NCBI GenBank assembly: GCA_037957365.1
Contig: JARHVA010001173.1
Location: 3,618,501-3,682,500, forward strand
Length of the DNA stretch: 64,000 nt
Direction of reading: 5' to 3'
DNA from: Torreya grandis
Lineage: Eukaryota; Streptophyta; Pinopsida; Cupressales; Taxaceae
Notes under the pieces: generated by a model
Database searches by the model: none
Seen by the model: the letters and a program-made list of their open reading frames with translations, nothing else
Told to the model about the DNA's origin: nothing
Shown here: positions 48,190-59,821 of the stretch, piece after piece
How the letters are laid out: each line of letters opens with the position of its first letter
How positions within the stretch are numbered: the stretch's first letter is position 1
Translations under genes and position numbers: made by a program

Positions 48190-48375
48190 ACCAAGATCGA
48201 TCAGGTGAGAACCAACATCGAACAAGTAGGTACCAATGTCAGTCATGTGCAAATCAAAGTTGGTGATGTCAGGCAAGTAGACACTGATGTCAATCAAGAA
48301 ACCAACGTCAGTGATTAGGAGGAATCAACATTAGTCAGGTGTAGACTAAGGTCAACCAGAGGTGACCGAGATTAG
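48190..48375 (+). repeat. Motif array inside C3
   Basis: About nine degenerate copies related to CCGACRTCRGTCA (for example CCAACATCGAACA, CCAATGTCAGTCA, CTGATGTCAATCA, CCAACGTCAGTGA, CCGAGATTAGTCA) occupy the same place as the array at 11278-11465 in C1. Most CpG have become TpG or CpA. Confidence 0.75.
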
Positions 48376-48699
48376 TCACTGTTAAAATGGATTTTGGGCA
48401 GACAACAAGCTATTAAGGAGTCTCAAACACCCATATGGAGGACTGAAAGGGTAAGTAAGCCTCAAATTCTTTATTCCCCTTCTTTACATTACTTGTTGCT
48501 CACTGATGGTCAAGAACCAAGAAGTTTTGAAGAGGTAATACAAGTAGAATTTAGGAAATAGTGGGAGCATGGCATGAATGAGAAAATTGATTCCTTGGGA
48601 GAGAACTAAACGAGAGATTTGGTAGAGTTGCTAGCAAAAAAGAAAGCACTAAAAGATGAATGGATTCTTAGGTTAAAGAAAGGAGAGAATGGACAGGTG

Positions 48700-49100
48700 A
48701 GATAGAAGGCTAGGTTATATGGTCTTGAGCAAACCCAAGTAGTGGGAGTTGTCAACAAGTTTATGGCCAATTCAAGAAAGGAGCACTGGAAAGCAATTCA
48801 GTAAATTCTCAAGTATCTGAGAGGGACCAACAGCAGGTATTTATGCTATGCAGGGTCAATCACTTCTCTACATGGGTATGTATATTTGGATATGGTAGGT
48901 TACTTGGATGACAAGAGAAGCACCACAGGATATGTGTTCACTATTGGTGGTACGGTGGTTAGTTAGATTTTAGAGATGCAGAAGGTTGTTGCAGTCACAG
49001 AGGCTAACAAGGATAAGAACCCTACAGAAATATTAACAAAGCTGGGAATAAAGGAGAAGTTGAATCTTCATTCAACTTCTGTTGGTCTTCAAGATTGAAC
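48700..49100 (+). pseudogene. C3 RNase H fragment and polyprotein end
   Basis: In shifting frames this keeps MANSRKEHWKAIQ, ILKYLRGTNSRYLCYAGS, LHGYVYLDMVGYLDDKRSTT and GYVFTIGGTVVS, the standard Copia RNase H lead-in and core. The C-terminal LNLHSTSVGLQD follows. The reverse transcriptase before it is almost completely missing. Confidence 0.75.
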
Positions 49101-49186
49101 TTGAAGAGGGATACAAGATAGGAAACAAAATTAGATGATGTACAGGTACAGGTACAAGTGTAACTGTTTATCTCCAAGTGGGAGAT

Positions 49187-49972
49187 TGTTAAGTTGTGGA
49201 GCTAAAAGCTTCACTAATGCAAATGGAGGAGGTTGCTGAGTGTTATAATAACCGACATCATCTTGATCAACTGATGTCAGTCATCTTTAGTGTACACAGT
49301 AACTGACATTAGTTATGGGTCAGATGACATCGATTAGACAAGAACTGATGTTGACAACTTGTGTGTGTGTGTGTGCGCGTTTGCATGCACTCCCAAAATT
49401 GGTCTAAATTTAGATGGACAGTTAGTTTGCATGTAAAAGACTAATTTTAGTCTTGAGCCTACATTTCTAATTATTGTAATTAGGAAGTCTAATTATTGTT
49501 TGTATGGAATCTATTTAAGAGACCCATGGGGCTATATTGTAATCAAGGACAAGGAAGAGATCCTTCCAATTGTAAGATCAGTTGATCTGTAGGTAACAAG
49601 ATCAGGGGAGATATACATGGTAAGTAAGATTAGTTGATTTTTAGGTGTGTAAGATCAAAGGAGATCTACTTGGAGTACTTGGTGGACTGGCAGTATTGTT
49701 ATTGACTGGTGGAGGGAACAACTCAGTGTTGAGTTGTGTTTGTAATTGGGTGAGAGAGAGAAAACTCTTGAGGGAGAATTACTGTACGCCCAAGAGGTGT
49801 GGGAAGAGTGTGATTTCTTCATTGTATTTCCTTCTAGAAGAGTATGAATACAAGATTGTATTGTCTCTCATATTTTGTGCTATTTCTAAATTCTAGTTAC
49901 ATATTACTTCTGGTTAAATTCTGTGTTTAGTTGCTTATACAAAGGTAATCAATTATGCTCTTAATCCTAACA
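49187..49972 (+). repeat. C3 LTR (786 bp)
   Basis: It starts TGTTAAGTTGTGGAGC and ends AATCCTAACA, homologous to the C1 LTRs. It has about five motif copies at 49250-49350, a short TG/CG run near 49362-49382 and the TCTAATTATTGTAATTAGG block. It is shorter than the C1 LTRs through internal deletions. Confidence 0.9.
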
Positions 49973-50028
49973 TGTATCTCTTCATTAAGATAATTCTCCA
50001 AGGTAAATAAGTCATTTTTTGGGGAGAC
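49973..50028. repeat. 56-bp duplication, right copy
   Basis: Identical to 47224-47279 but for two C/T differences. It continues into the rest of the U1 frame, with one base fewer at the junction than the reading frame needs. Confidence 0.9.
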
Positions 50029-52671
50029 AAATCAGAAATGATCTACATGAGCAATTGACAAAGGTATCCACTACCTCTAAATTCTACGTGACTTCATACC
50101 TAGTATATATTGTAGCATCCATGAGAACCTTCCTCAGTTTAACATCAGAGGGAGATAGGATAACAACCCCAGTATATCAATATTACCCTTAGATAACATT
50201 GAAGGGTTTTATCCATCATTTTAGAAGGGTAAATAATGCTTTCTTTGCATTATTTTTGTGTCTCTTCGACCCCTAATTAGAACAAAAAAGAGTGTCAGAT
50301 GAAGTCCAGACTATTGTGAATGACTTTGGGTGTATGTTCTTGTAGTTCCCTGCTTTTTGTTATCTATGAGTTAGATTTTTCCAAGGTTATCCCTATATGA
50401 TTCCAAGATTCCCCTAAGATAAATTGGTCTTGATGGAGCTATGCAGGCAAATTATTATCGTGCATAATAAGCAGATGGAACTCAAGAAACATAGTTTTAG
50501 GTTCCCAATTGAAATTGGTAGATTCTCAGTATTGACTACTATGAAAGCTAGAGAAATGGAGATCAAAATGCAACTTGTAACCATGAAACATTTCAAAAAG
50601 AGACCAAATTTTGACTACAAAGGTGTAAAGGACATGATCAGGAGGAAGACCTAGTTCCATGAGCCTATGATTGAAGATGTTTGGATCGATTTGAGGACAA
50701 AAAAAGATATAAAAAAGATGGACTATAGTAGACTATCTCTTGAATAAATAGAATATTTTGGGCTCACTAATATCCCTACAAATCTAGTAGATGATAGAGA
50801 TCTGATCAATAATAGATATCATGCTAAACAAGTCACCAATGCTCCTCTTCCCCCAATCTAATGGTCTCAGAAATAGTTGACCTCATTGAGGATGAGATTT
50901 AAACCAATATTGGTAAACACCAATGATTGGTTAGCAAATAAGGGGATCACTTTGAAAGAATTCATTACGGGGTCAAAGGTTGAATTTCAAGAAGAAGATA
51001 AGGAGGAGAGTGGAAAATAGAATGAAGAATAAAAGTGATGTTCCTTCTCCTTCTAGGCCCCATAAGCCTAGGATCATTTTTGTAATGAAGAAATTAAAAG
51101 TTGTAGAAAAAGAGCTGGGAGCAATAGATATGGAAGTTGAGAAGCAAAGCATTGAAGAACCAACATTAGGATAGATGGAAATTGATAATAGGCCTACAGG
51201 TCAATAAGAGACAAAAACTCTGTCTCCACAAGAGGGTGTGCAGCCAGACACAGGAAGTTCTTCTTCTCTACCCCACTCACCTAGTGAAGCTCCTTCACCT
51301 ATTTCTTCAATCAGTATTCCCTCTTTTATAGCCACCTTTTGTTCTAAAATTATTTTTGGTGACCCTCAAAGCACTTCAAGAGATGTTCTTCATTCATCAG
51401 GATCCATCCCTAGTTTGTCATCTCCATCTTTTAACATCAGAGATAGTTCTACCCTTAACCATTTAGTAGCAAGTGTGGTTATAACTGATACTATGCCCAT
51501 TATTTCCACCACCAGTGTGGGTGCTACTCTAGTGATGCCAACTATAGGGGTTATTGCTAATGTAAGTGCTTCTGCTCTCCCACCTTTGTTATTGGCTTAC
51601 ATGCCTAAAAGGAAAAAATAAGCCATCTCTCCAGATGACTTTGACTTTAGTAAAATGGTGCTGGTAAGAGCTAAGACTCCCAAGAAGCCAAATATCCTTT
51701 CAAATATGATTGGAGATAAGGGGCACAAATTTCTAGAAATAGCCAAACCTCCACATGATGTAACTCTTGAAATTTTTGACATAAGTAGCTACTCTATCTC
51801 TTGAGTTGAGTTAGGGAAGATAACTCATGAAGGCACTAAGAGTGATTTGCAATCAACAATGGATATTATGGTTCATAAATTTGATAGGGAAAGAGAAATG
51901 AAGGATCATTATAAGGTGAGGGTGGAATAATTAACTACAGTGATAAGAAGAATCACTCTCACTTTAGAAGTAGTAACTCTAGAGGCTATCTCCATAGATG
52001 ATCCTGTGATCCAGAAAGTGGAAAGAACCTATCTTAAGGGAAAAGTGCTTGAGGATTACATAGACAAGATAAATGCACAAGGGATTTCCTTGCTTATAGA
52101 ATTTTTTGAGAAAATGGGTAAGATGAAGAAAATAAGAACCAAACTAGATGAGCTTATCAATATTATTTCTCAAGATATTGAAAGCATAGATAAATATCTT
52201 GGCAAATGGATAGATATGAAGAAGCTGAAAATAGGCACTCTAATATCAATTGGTGTCATCACTAATAGGGACTTGTATATTGAAACTAAAGAAGAATTAA
52301 TATATAGGATTTAGGTGCTTAAGGAATTAATCAGTGACCTCAAATCTTCCAGAGACCTTAGCAAACAAAGTGACATCAGTTTGTTGCATAAATTAGAGGA
52401 GCTACCTTACAAACTTGCCACACAGGACAACCAGTTCATTTTAGTAGAAGCAATGATTCAAGAATTTGAAGGTATGTTCCAAAGGGATTTTGAGAAGAAA
52501 GCATTTTTAGTGTCCTTTGTGGATAACATCTTGGATAATCAGTTAACTTTGGATAATCTTAGAACCAGGTTAAGTAGTCATGTGAAATCAATCATAGTAG
52601 TGAGAAACGCCACAGTCAGGGTTAAGGTGGTCTTCAAAAATACTATTGCACCAGATAGTATCATGATTTAG
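50029..52671 (+). pseudogene. U1 unknown ORF, central and C-terminal parts
   Basis: This continues the frame from 47280. Central part (50029-50900): AFFALFLCLFD, FGCMFL, PRFP-like, LVLMELCRQIIIVHNKQMEL, FRFPIEIGRFS and FKKRPNFDYKGVKDMIRRKT. Next is a basic segment, then a Ser/Pro-rich linker (51238-51621, SSSLPHSPSEAPSPISSIS). A long, probably helical region follows (51940-52671, including KGKVLEDYIDKINAQG and LLHKLEELPYKLATQDNQF), with one stop at 52312. Together with the first part it would be a protein of roughly 1000 residues. Stops fall at Gln/Arg codons. No known catalytic motif is visible. Function unknown. Confidence 0.55.
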
Positions 52672-53757
52672 GTGGCTATTACCATGTATGATGCTCATAT
52701 AAATAAGGATGGAGCTACAAATTGAATCAACTTTCCATTGGTTTAATTTCCATTTTTCTAAATGCACTTTGTAATTGACTTGGGACATTTGCACATGTAC
52801 TTTTATCATGTGTAATTACATGTAAAAATTTAGAAAGTCCCAAAGTCAAAAAAGCCTCTCATCTTTGACTAGGTTATAATATTTAAGTTTTTTTCTCAAT
52901 TCTCAAGGCTTCTCCCTATATATAGAGGGAGCCTCTTTTGTAATGGATGGATCTTTTGATAATTAAGAGCAAAAACTCTGCCCAAATTGAGATGCTTCCT
53001 GAGACTTTGAGCTTGGATTGTAAATCATATTTTCTTGAATGAATGAGAAAGCAGGTTACTTTCAAACTTTGTGTTGGAATAACTCATGTTATTTAGGAAA
53101 TTGTTCTTATGTTCTTTTCCTAATAATATCTCATCTATTCGATTAAACAAGCAAAGTGTGTGGAAATTATCTGAAGATGTTCTAAAGTTAATTATGAAGA
53201 CTTTGTGTTGCTATAATTACCTTTAGTTCATGTTTCTCCTAGTTTATTGATAAGGGTATTATAAAGGCTTTGAACTACTTTTATCCTTTGTGATCTTATG
53301 CTCTGTTGTAGTTTACGGTGGAGACTTTGAGCTGCACTTCACTCTATTGTTACGTACATTCTAAATCAGTAAGGGGAGTAATGAAAGACTTTGTACTTTT
53401 GTGGGTTTCTCATGGATCAATTTACTACTCAAGGAGATTTTTTTGCTATTTGCTGAACATCATTTCTAAAAGAAGAGAAATGCTTTCAGTCATTAACTAG
53501 GATTTCTCTTTTGCCTTGTAAACATCATCTCTAAAAAAAGAGAGATGGATGGTGTAATCTCACCCTTGAGTCTATTTTCAGTTCATATTAATATATAAAT
53601 AGTTAATAGGAAACCTCCCCTTGATGAGAGGAGAGATTTATCTCACTATGATGTGGTAAACCCACACTTTTTACTACATAAATCTCCTTGTGCTGTGGTT
53701 GATATACCCATTTTGCCATCGGTTGCTTGAAGACAAAATATTCACCCAACAACACTG
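52672..53757 (+). other. U1 3' flank with TATA-like box, possibly an LTR
   Basis: Non-coding. CTATATATAGAGGG at about 52917 sits ahead of a transcribed-looking stretch. Short degenerate repeats around GACTTTG occur near 53010, 53200, 53260, 53320 and 53390. The end ACAACA would suit an LTR terminus. No second copy is in the window. Confidence 0.4.
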
Positions 53758-53769
53758 ACCATTATTGTT

Positions 53770-56700
53770 ATTATTATTGTTTTTTTTGTTTCTAATATTG
53801 ATGCTATGTTAGTTATTATGCTGGGGAAAGGGGTTTTGATATATTCTAAGGGTTTGATTGGAAGTGGAAGCACCAACATACAATGTTATTTCCCCATTCT
53901 CCAACATATTCTGAATCAAATGTTTAATTTGCACATAATGATGCAAATTATGTTCGTTAACTTGATGATATTCATAGAATTCATTTTGGTGGTACCAATT
54001 AGGATAAGGGATGCCTTGAGGATAATGTTTTGGTATAGGTTAACATATCACATTAGTGATGGTGAGTTTTCAAACATAGATTCAATAGGTTCTCCAAGGT
54101 CACTAAAACATGATGAGTAGGCACTGTTCTCTTTAGAGGAGGGGCTTATAATGGCAAAGGTTGTTGTACTTTTTGTACGGGCCTACATTGTTGTGATTGT
54201 TATGTTTGCTAAAGAGGTTGTGGGTTAGGAGTAATTTGTATATGATGCATAGGATGAACACATGGTTTTTGAATCATTTATATATGTCATGATTCTATTA
54301 CTCCAATTCTAGAAACATTTTTGTTATGGTTGAATTATTTTGGTCTATCATTGTTATTGGCATGTACTGGTTGAGATGCTTGTACTTGGACTTGATGTTG
54401 GTTTTGGCCATTTCATTAATTGGTACCTTAATTTTGATTTCATGAAGTAAGATTTATAATACCTTTTTTAATAAGGGCTCATTTGATCAAAAAACCTTTG
54501 TCAATGATCTCTTTATAGGTATATACACACTAAAGTTCTAGATGATAGGATATCTCACTGTGTAAATTTTTGGTGAACATAGTGGCTAATTTTTTATCTT
54601 GTAAAATGTGAGTGAATTGGATTAAAATGGCTCTCTAGCATTGTAGATAACCCAAAAAAATTTCACCAGCCTTTTTCTTATCTTACATTAAGTCAACCAA
54701 TGAAATATCATGCTCAAGATTATATGAAAAGTGTTACATAAACTTATTTGAAAGATCATAAAAATATGATACAAAATTCTTAGGCAACTTCAAAAACCAC
54801 TCTAAGGATTGTCCTAATAGATTCCTTGGGATAAAAAACAAAAGGTATATATCACTATATGTTACTGGCTAACATGTAATAAAGAACTCAATAAAATGAG
54901 TCTTGGGTCACCTTTCCCCTTGTATTTGTTGATTTTAGGTGGCTTGTACCCTAGAAGAAATGGTATCTATAAGTACTCCATGTTAAAAGGATAAGAACAC
55001 ACATCATCCAGCTTGAAATTTTTGGTTTGTTTCCTAGCTTGGATGGTAGCAATTACATCCTTCATCTATTACAGTTCTTGGGATAAGAAACTAGAGGGAA
55101 CATTAGTTTGAGGTGGAATATTATCTTGGGTAGATGGTTGAGTGGTCACAATTGGATCACTTTGATCATGATATGATGGAGGTATTTTTTGGGGTATGTT
55201 AGTTTGGTTGTGGAATGAACCAAGAATATGTATGCATGGATTAGGGTTTGATTGTTGAAATTGCACATATTATGGTGTTATATTCTGGTTTGAATTAGGT
55301 ATATAAGCTTAATTTCAAGGATTTTGAGGTTAGGATGGAGGGATATGAGAATCCTATGCCTAATATGATTGAATAGGGACATGTTTCTAAATAATCAAAC
55401 CTTGCTATTGAGGGGGGATTTATAAACCAAGAGCCTATTTTTTTACTAGTGGCATATTTTTCACAAAAGGCAAAGGTTGCTTGATCAATACATGAGAAAC
55501 ATTGGAACCTCTTTGTTGCACAAATCCTAGTTAAGAAGTGGACACATTTTGGAGATTCAACATTTCTCACTAACCAATAGTTTCACACTATTGATTGGAC
55601 ATCATTTGGATTTAAATTTGTATATTGGTCTATGAGGAAAGAGGTATGTTCACTGCTACCTGATGAGGTAGAACATTGGTCTCCCCTATTAATGTGGTAA
55701 TATGTTATACCTCTACTATGTTGGTATGTTAAATTATGCCTGTTTTTGTGGAACACTACTTATTACCTATTATGGAAGAGTAGGATTCATGACATTCTAT
55801 ATTTGAGGCATGGAATTAGTTGTTGGCTAACTACCTAACCCTATTGGTGAAGCATTTAAAGAATCAATTGGTTGAGGATTAGTGGTAGTAGTTTGTTGAG
55901 GTTGGGATGTAGAAACTCCTACTCCCTAATTTGGAGAACCACTTATGTTGTTAAATAAAGTTATACTTTTTTGTGTACTCACACCAATTTTGTATAGATT
56001 GGATATTGCTAGCATATTTTCCATTACATTTTGTTCAGTACTCTATGTAGAAGTAGAAGAAACTTCCTCAATAGTTAGAATATGAAATAAGTTACTGACG
56101 TCACTTATATTTACACTCTTATTAAAGTAAATAAATCTATGAGAGACTTATTTGACATAGTCATTTGATTAACATTATGTGTTAGGTTTAATTAAGTTTG
56201 GTATGTTATCTGCATCTATACAAAGTGATCCTCCATGGGGTCCTTTCCTTTGACAAGCATACTAGGGACCTGATATATCATTGGGGATATAGATAATGGG
56301 TTACTAGAATAATCCTATTAACTATAAAATATATTGTGAGGCATTATTAATAGACTAGGATAATTCTCATGGGGGAAATCTACTAGAACTTTAACTCCTA
56401 CTTCTATAGATCTGACCAAAATCTCATCCTCTTTTTCTAATAAGTGATACTCAAATAGATAAGGATTATATGTTGATGGTGTAGTAACATAGTATAATTA
56501 TTGAGGAAATGGTTCTTCAAATGTAGGTACCACAAATAAGTATTGCTCTATTTTTTCTTGATCCTACTTCAAGTATGGAGGCATTTTAACCAAATAATGA
56601 GCCAATGGGTCTTGGTTTTGTTCCCCTATTTGAGTTTTATAAGATGGATAAGGATCTATCTCATAAGTAACATTATCTGCATAGGGGTCTTGAATCATTT

Positions 56701-56780
56701 ATTCTTGTACGACTACATTACTAAAATCCCAAATTATACATGAAGCCACTACGAGTGTAGGAAGAAATGTTGGCATCCAT
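53770..56780 (-). pseudogene. G2 Gag region
   Basis: Minus-strand coding runs from about 56780 to 53770. The first half is rich in Pro/Tyr/Gln with many stops. Open pieces are at 55570-55295 (a Cys-containing segment, CATKRFQCFSCIDQATFAFC) and 55266-55069 (Pro/Gln/Ser-rich). Near 54830-54660 is a Retrotrans_gag-like block: SLEWFLKLPKNFVSYFYDLS, NKFM, HFSYNLEHDISLVDLM. This matches the A-x-x-WF-x-x-LP signature of Tat/Ogre capsid. An Asn run (about 53790-53760) then reaches the U1 border. Function in relatives is particle assembly. Confidence 0.65.
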
Positions 56781-59239
56781 AGTAAATACTTTGCTACCAA
56801 ATGGAATAGAGTTCTACAAACTCTAAAAAGGTGATGTCAAAAAGGGTAAAAGGTTCACACTTGGTCTACCTTATTAAAAAATATAGATATGTATATCTAA
56901 AAAGGTTTTATGCAATGACTTGTGATAAAATAAGCTAATGTCAAATTTCTAACGTTATACATCCCACATAAAAAGGTCAAGTAGATGGACTAAAAATTAA
57001 AATGCCAAATTTTATGATCAAAGTGTTTCAAATGAGTCTAGTCTAGGAAAAAACAAAGGTTGATAGGTCTTTTGGCCAAACACAATGTCAAAAACTAGGC
57101 TCAAACAAGATGTGCTAGGAATTTTGGCCAAATGATATAAAATCTAGACTTTAAAACAAATATGAGATATTTAATTTAATAGATTTGAAACGCTTCTAAA
57201 AAAAATTAGGCATTTGACTCTTAGACATAAAATTGATCAATGGGTATGAGGTATGAAACAAAAGGAAATTGAAGATAGTTTACTTTGTCCCAAATAATGG
57301 CATAAAACTAGACTCTTTTGACCAATAAGCTAGACAAAAGTGAATGGTATAACTCCACTAGACAAAGGCTCACAAAAAAAAATCAAACTAGTTTGAATTT
57401 GGAAAAATTAGACTCTATGCGAATAGGTATAAGAAATAAATTGAAAAATGTAATGATGTTAAAATGCTCAAAATATGTGACAAATGTTTTCTTCAAGACT
57501 CTAAAGCAAAATAGTTTAACATGATTTTGGAAGCATAACTCTACTCTCCTCAACTCAAATGACACACACAAAGTTTTGACAAATATCTAAGGCAAAAGTG
57601 TTTGTATCAAATGGACTTAAGACAAATGGTAAAATATGATGGGTAGTACAAAATGTATCCTAAGACTCAAGGTGTGAGTGATACTCAAGATGACTTGAGT
57701 CCTACCAAATGATGATAATGATTATGAGTCTAAAAATGACCCTCAATTCAAATTGGAAATTGAACCTAAGTTCCCTCAGGTTTAGTTTAAATGGTGAATC
57801 CACTTAACACATTAACCTTATGAACTTATAAAGGTGCAATTTAAAAGTTAAATTATCAATAAATGACTTAATAAAATTGGGGAAATGGTATAAAATCAAA
57901 TGGGCAACATAATTATGCCAAAATGGAAGATATGACACAAAGTTTACAGTAAATTTTTGAACAAGGAAGAAGATGATTTTAACTTGAGAAGCATGATGCT
58001 TATTTGTTCAAGAAAATGTGGTGGATAATGTGTTTGGTTATGTAACATTTTTTAACAAATATTTTTGACTCCAAACAAGACCAAGTAATCCAAGATAAAA
58101 GATAAATCAACTAATTAATCATCCTAAGCCCTAAACTGATAAGGTTACATGGTATTGTTGATGTCCATCTTTATACATACACTTGATAAGAATTAATTGT
58201 TCATCCAAAATAAAATGCATTATATATTAGGGTTTCTACACCCCCTTCTCTCAAGTGACAATAAAGCGACATGGACCTTGAGGCTCACCTTGCATCAACA
58301 ATATTTCCATGGTAAGTGAGGATTGTCTAAAAATTTACAAGTTTTTTAACATCTAGATGGATTAAATGCATACAAATTTCACATTAGCATACAAAAGAAA
58401 CACACATCATTTGGGTCCATGTCATATGGCTTGTTATAAAATGGTCTTGCCTTTTTTACAACCACTACATCTATCACTTTCTTAGTGTATTATGATGTCT
58501 AACATGCTCAAATGTCTCAAGCTTAACCTCTACTAATGGAGATGGTTTAACTGCTCAAATTACCATCCCAGTGAGGGGATCCCAATTTATATACCCCCAT
58601 GGAAAGTGGTTAAAGACAATGTCGATAGATGAATTCCTAGGTCAAGGCTTCCCTATAAAACTTATGGGAGATAATAAAGTCCCCCTCATAAGTTGAGATG
58701 AAATGAAATAAAAATTAAGTAAAAGAGATTTATGGTTATTTCTAGATCACCCAAGCCATATGGGTCTTGGGGAGAGCCTTTCAAAACATCTCTTTTACAC
58801 CTTTGGACCAAGGCAATTTGTAATGAATATGGCACTTTTGATCCCACAAGTTCTCTATAGGGGATGGGGGGAGAGCATACACACATAAATTCCTTTTTGC
58901 TCGAATAAACCTAACTAATCAAACAATGATTAACTTGCATAAAATAAAAAATTGGAAGTGATTTCAATTTTAGAGAATTAAAATGAAATATATTGTGGTG
59001 TTCTTTGGCCTCTTTGCCTTTAGTTGTAAAACTTTGAAAGAACAACAATAAAACTATTCAAGTAAACACCCTAAAAATTTCTTTAAGAACCAAATGAAAG
59101 ATTCCTAATTCTTTAAATGATCTAATTAAGTATGAATTGGGACTTTTCAAGTAGGTCCTACAAGGAAATGGTCAGAGTGTTGTTTAGTTTTGAATCACTT
59201 TTTCAAATGAAATAAGTAACTTTGAAAATTGAGTTTTTG
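56781..59239 (-). other. G2 5' leader, no coding recognised
   Basis: Between the PBS and gag. The sequence is A-rich on the plus strand and has many short repeats such as CTAGACT/GACTC-type words around 57010-57430. Small frames are scattered and not conserved with any family I know. Long leaders are usual for Tat/Ogre elements. Confidence 0.45.
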
Positions 59240-59725
59240 AGTTCACACAGAGCAGTCCTACAATTCCACAATCTAATACTACAACTTTGTAAAACCATGA
59301 CTCTTTAACACAATATCACAACTCATGGGTTAGTCAACATAAGTTGACAATATCGCCACTCTAATAGACAATATCATAACTAACAAAGTAAACCCGTAAC
59401 TTAGAGAGTTACGATATTGTCTCTTAACCCTAATGGCATAGGCTAACCGCTAGTGGTTTAACTACAATACCATGACTTGAATTGATAATATTACAACTTG
59501 TGAAATCATGGTATTACAATATCATGACTATCAAGTCATAGTATTGTAATAACATAACTTGACTTGTAGATAGAGAACACGTCAATCCAAAACCATAGTT
59601 AAAATTAAATATCATTATTGAATGATAAAACCATGACTGTCTCAGCTGTGGGATTGTGATCCAAAGGACAACATTGTAACTACATAGTGATAAAACCATT
59701 ACTTCCAAAAAATATTTTTTTACTC
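59240..59725. repeat. Cluster of inverted repeats with CATGATATTGTAAT-like arms
   Basis: Several complementary pairs lie close together. ATGGTATTACAATATCATGAC (59504-59524) pairs with AGTCATAGTATTGTAATAAC (59534-59553). GACAATATCATAAC near 59378 pairs with GTTACGATATTGTC near 59420. Related single arms lie at about 59272, 59310, 59347, 59470, 59625 and 59690. They lie in the G2 leader, upstream of gag. Confidence 0.7.
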
Positions 59726-59796
59726 CCATACTCCAATATTCTACATGAAAATGGTTAGTAGGTTGTTTATAGGAGATATTTGATCAAATTTATGGT

Positions 59797-59819
59797 TACG
59801 GTCCCATTGGGCATGCCAT
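59797..59819 (-). promoter_or_regulatory. G2 probable primer-binding site
   Basis: Directly left of the right LTR, the minus strand reads TGGCATGCCCAATGGGACC. It resembles the TGGCGCC-type sites of several Gypsy elements. The tRNA is not assigned. Confidence 0.55.
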
Positions 59820-59821
59820 TC

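Larger units (their letters stand above)
47281..49972 (+). mobile_element. Copia relic C3 with a 3' LTR only
   Basis: C3 is of the same family as C1. It begins at the PBS (AAGTGGTATCAAAGCC at 47281) without any 5' LTR: the bases directly before it are U1 coding. It then has protease and GAG_pre-integrase (47470-48042), a motif array (about 48190-48375), RNase H remnants, a purine tract AAGTGGGAGAT and one LTR (49187-49972). It is flanked by a 56-bp duplication instead of 5 bp. The structure matches a reverse-transcription intermediate after the first strand transfer. Confidence 0.85.
45288..53757 (+). mobile_element. Unidentified plus-strand repeat unit U1 inside G2
   Basis: G2 minus-strand coding stops near 45290 and starts again near 53770, so the material between is probably an insertion. 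It contains a palindrome array (45447-46387), a 5' flank, a long decayed frame (46632-47280 and 50029-52671, split by C3), and a 3' flank with a TATA-like box. The left edge could be TGTGACATTCCC at 45288 and the right edge ACAACA at 53757, which would suit an LTR element. But I found no matching second LTR, primer-binding site or duplication. Class and exact borders are open. Confidence 0.5.

Noticed and set aside
45288..53757. U1 as a complete LTR retrotransposon or Helitron
   Set aside because: No second LTR, PBS or polypurine tract was found, and no TC...CTRR hairpin terminus or terminal inverted repeat. Only an unclassified unit is supported.
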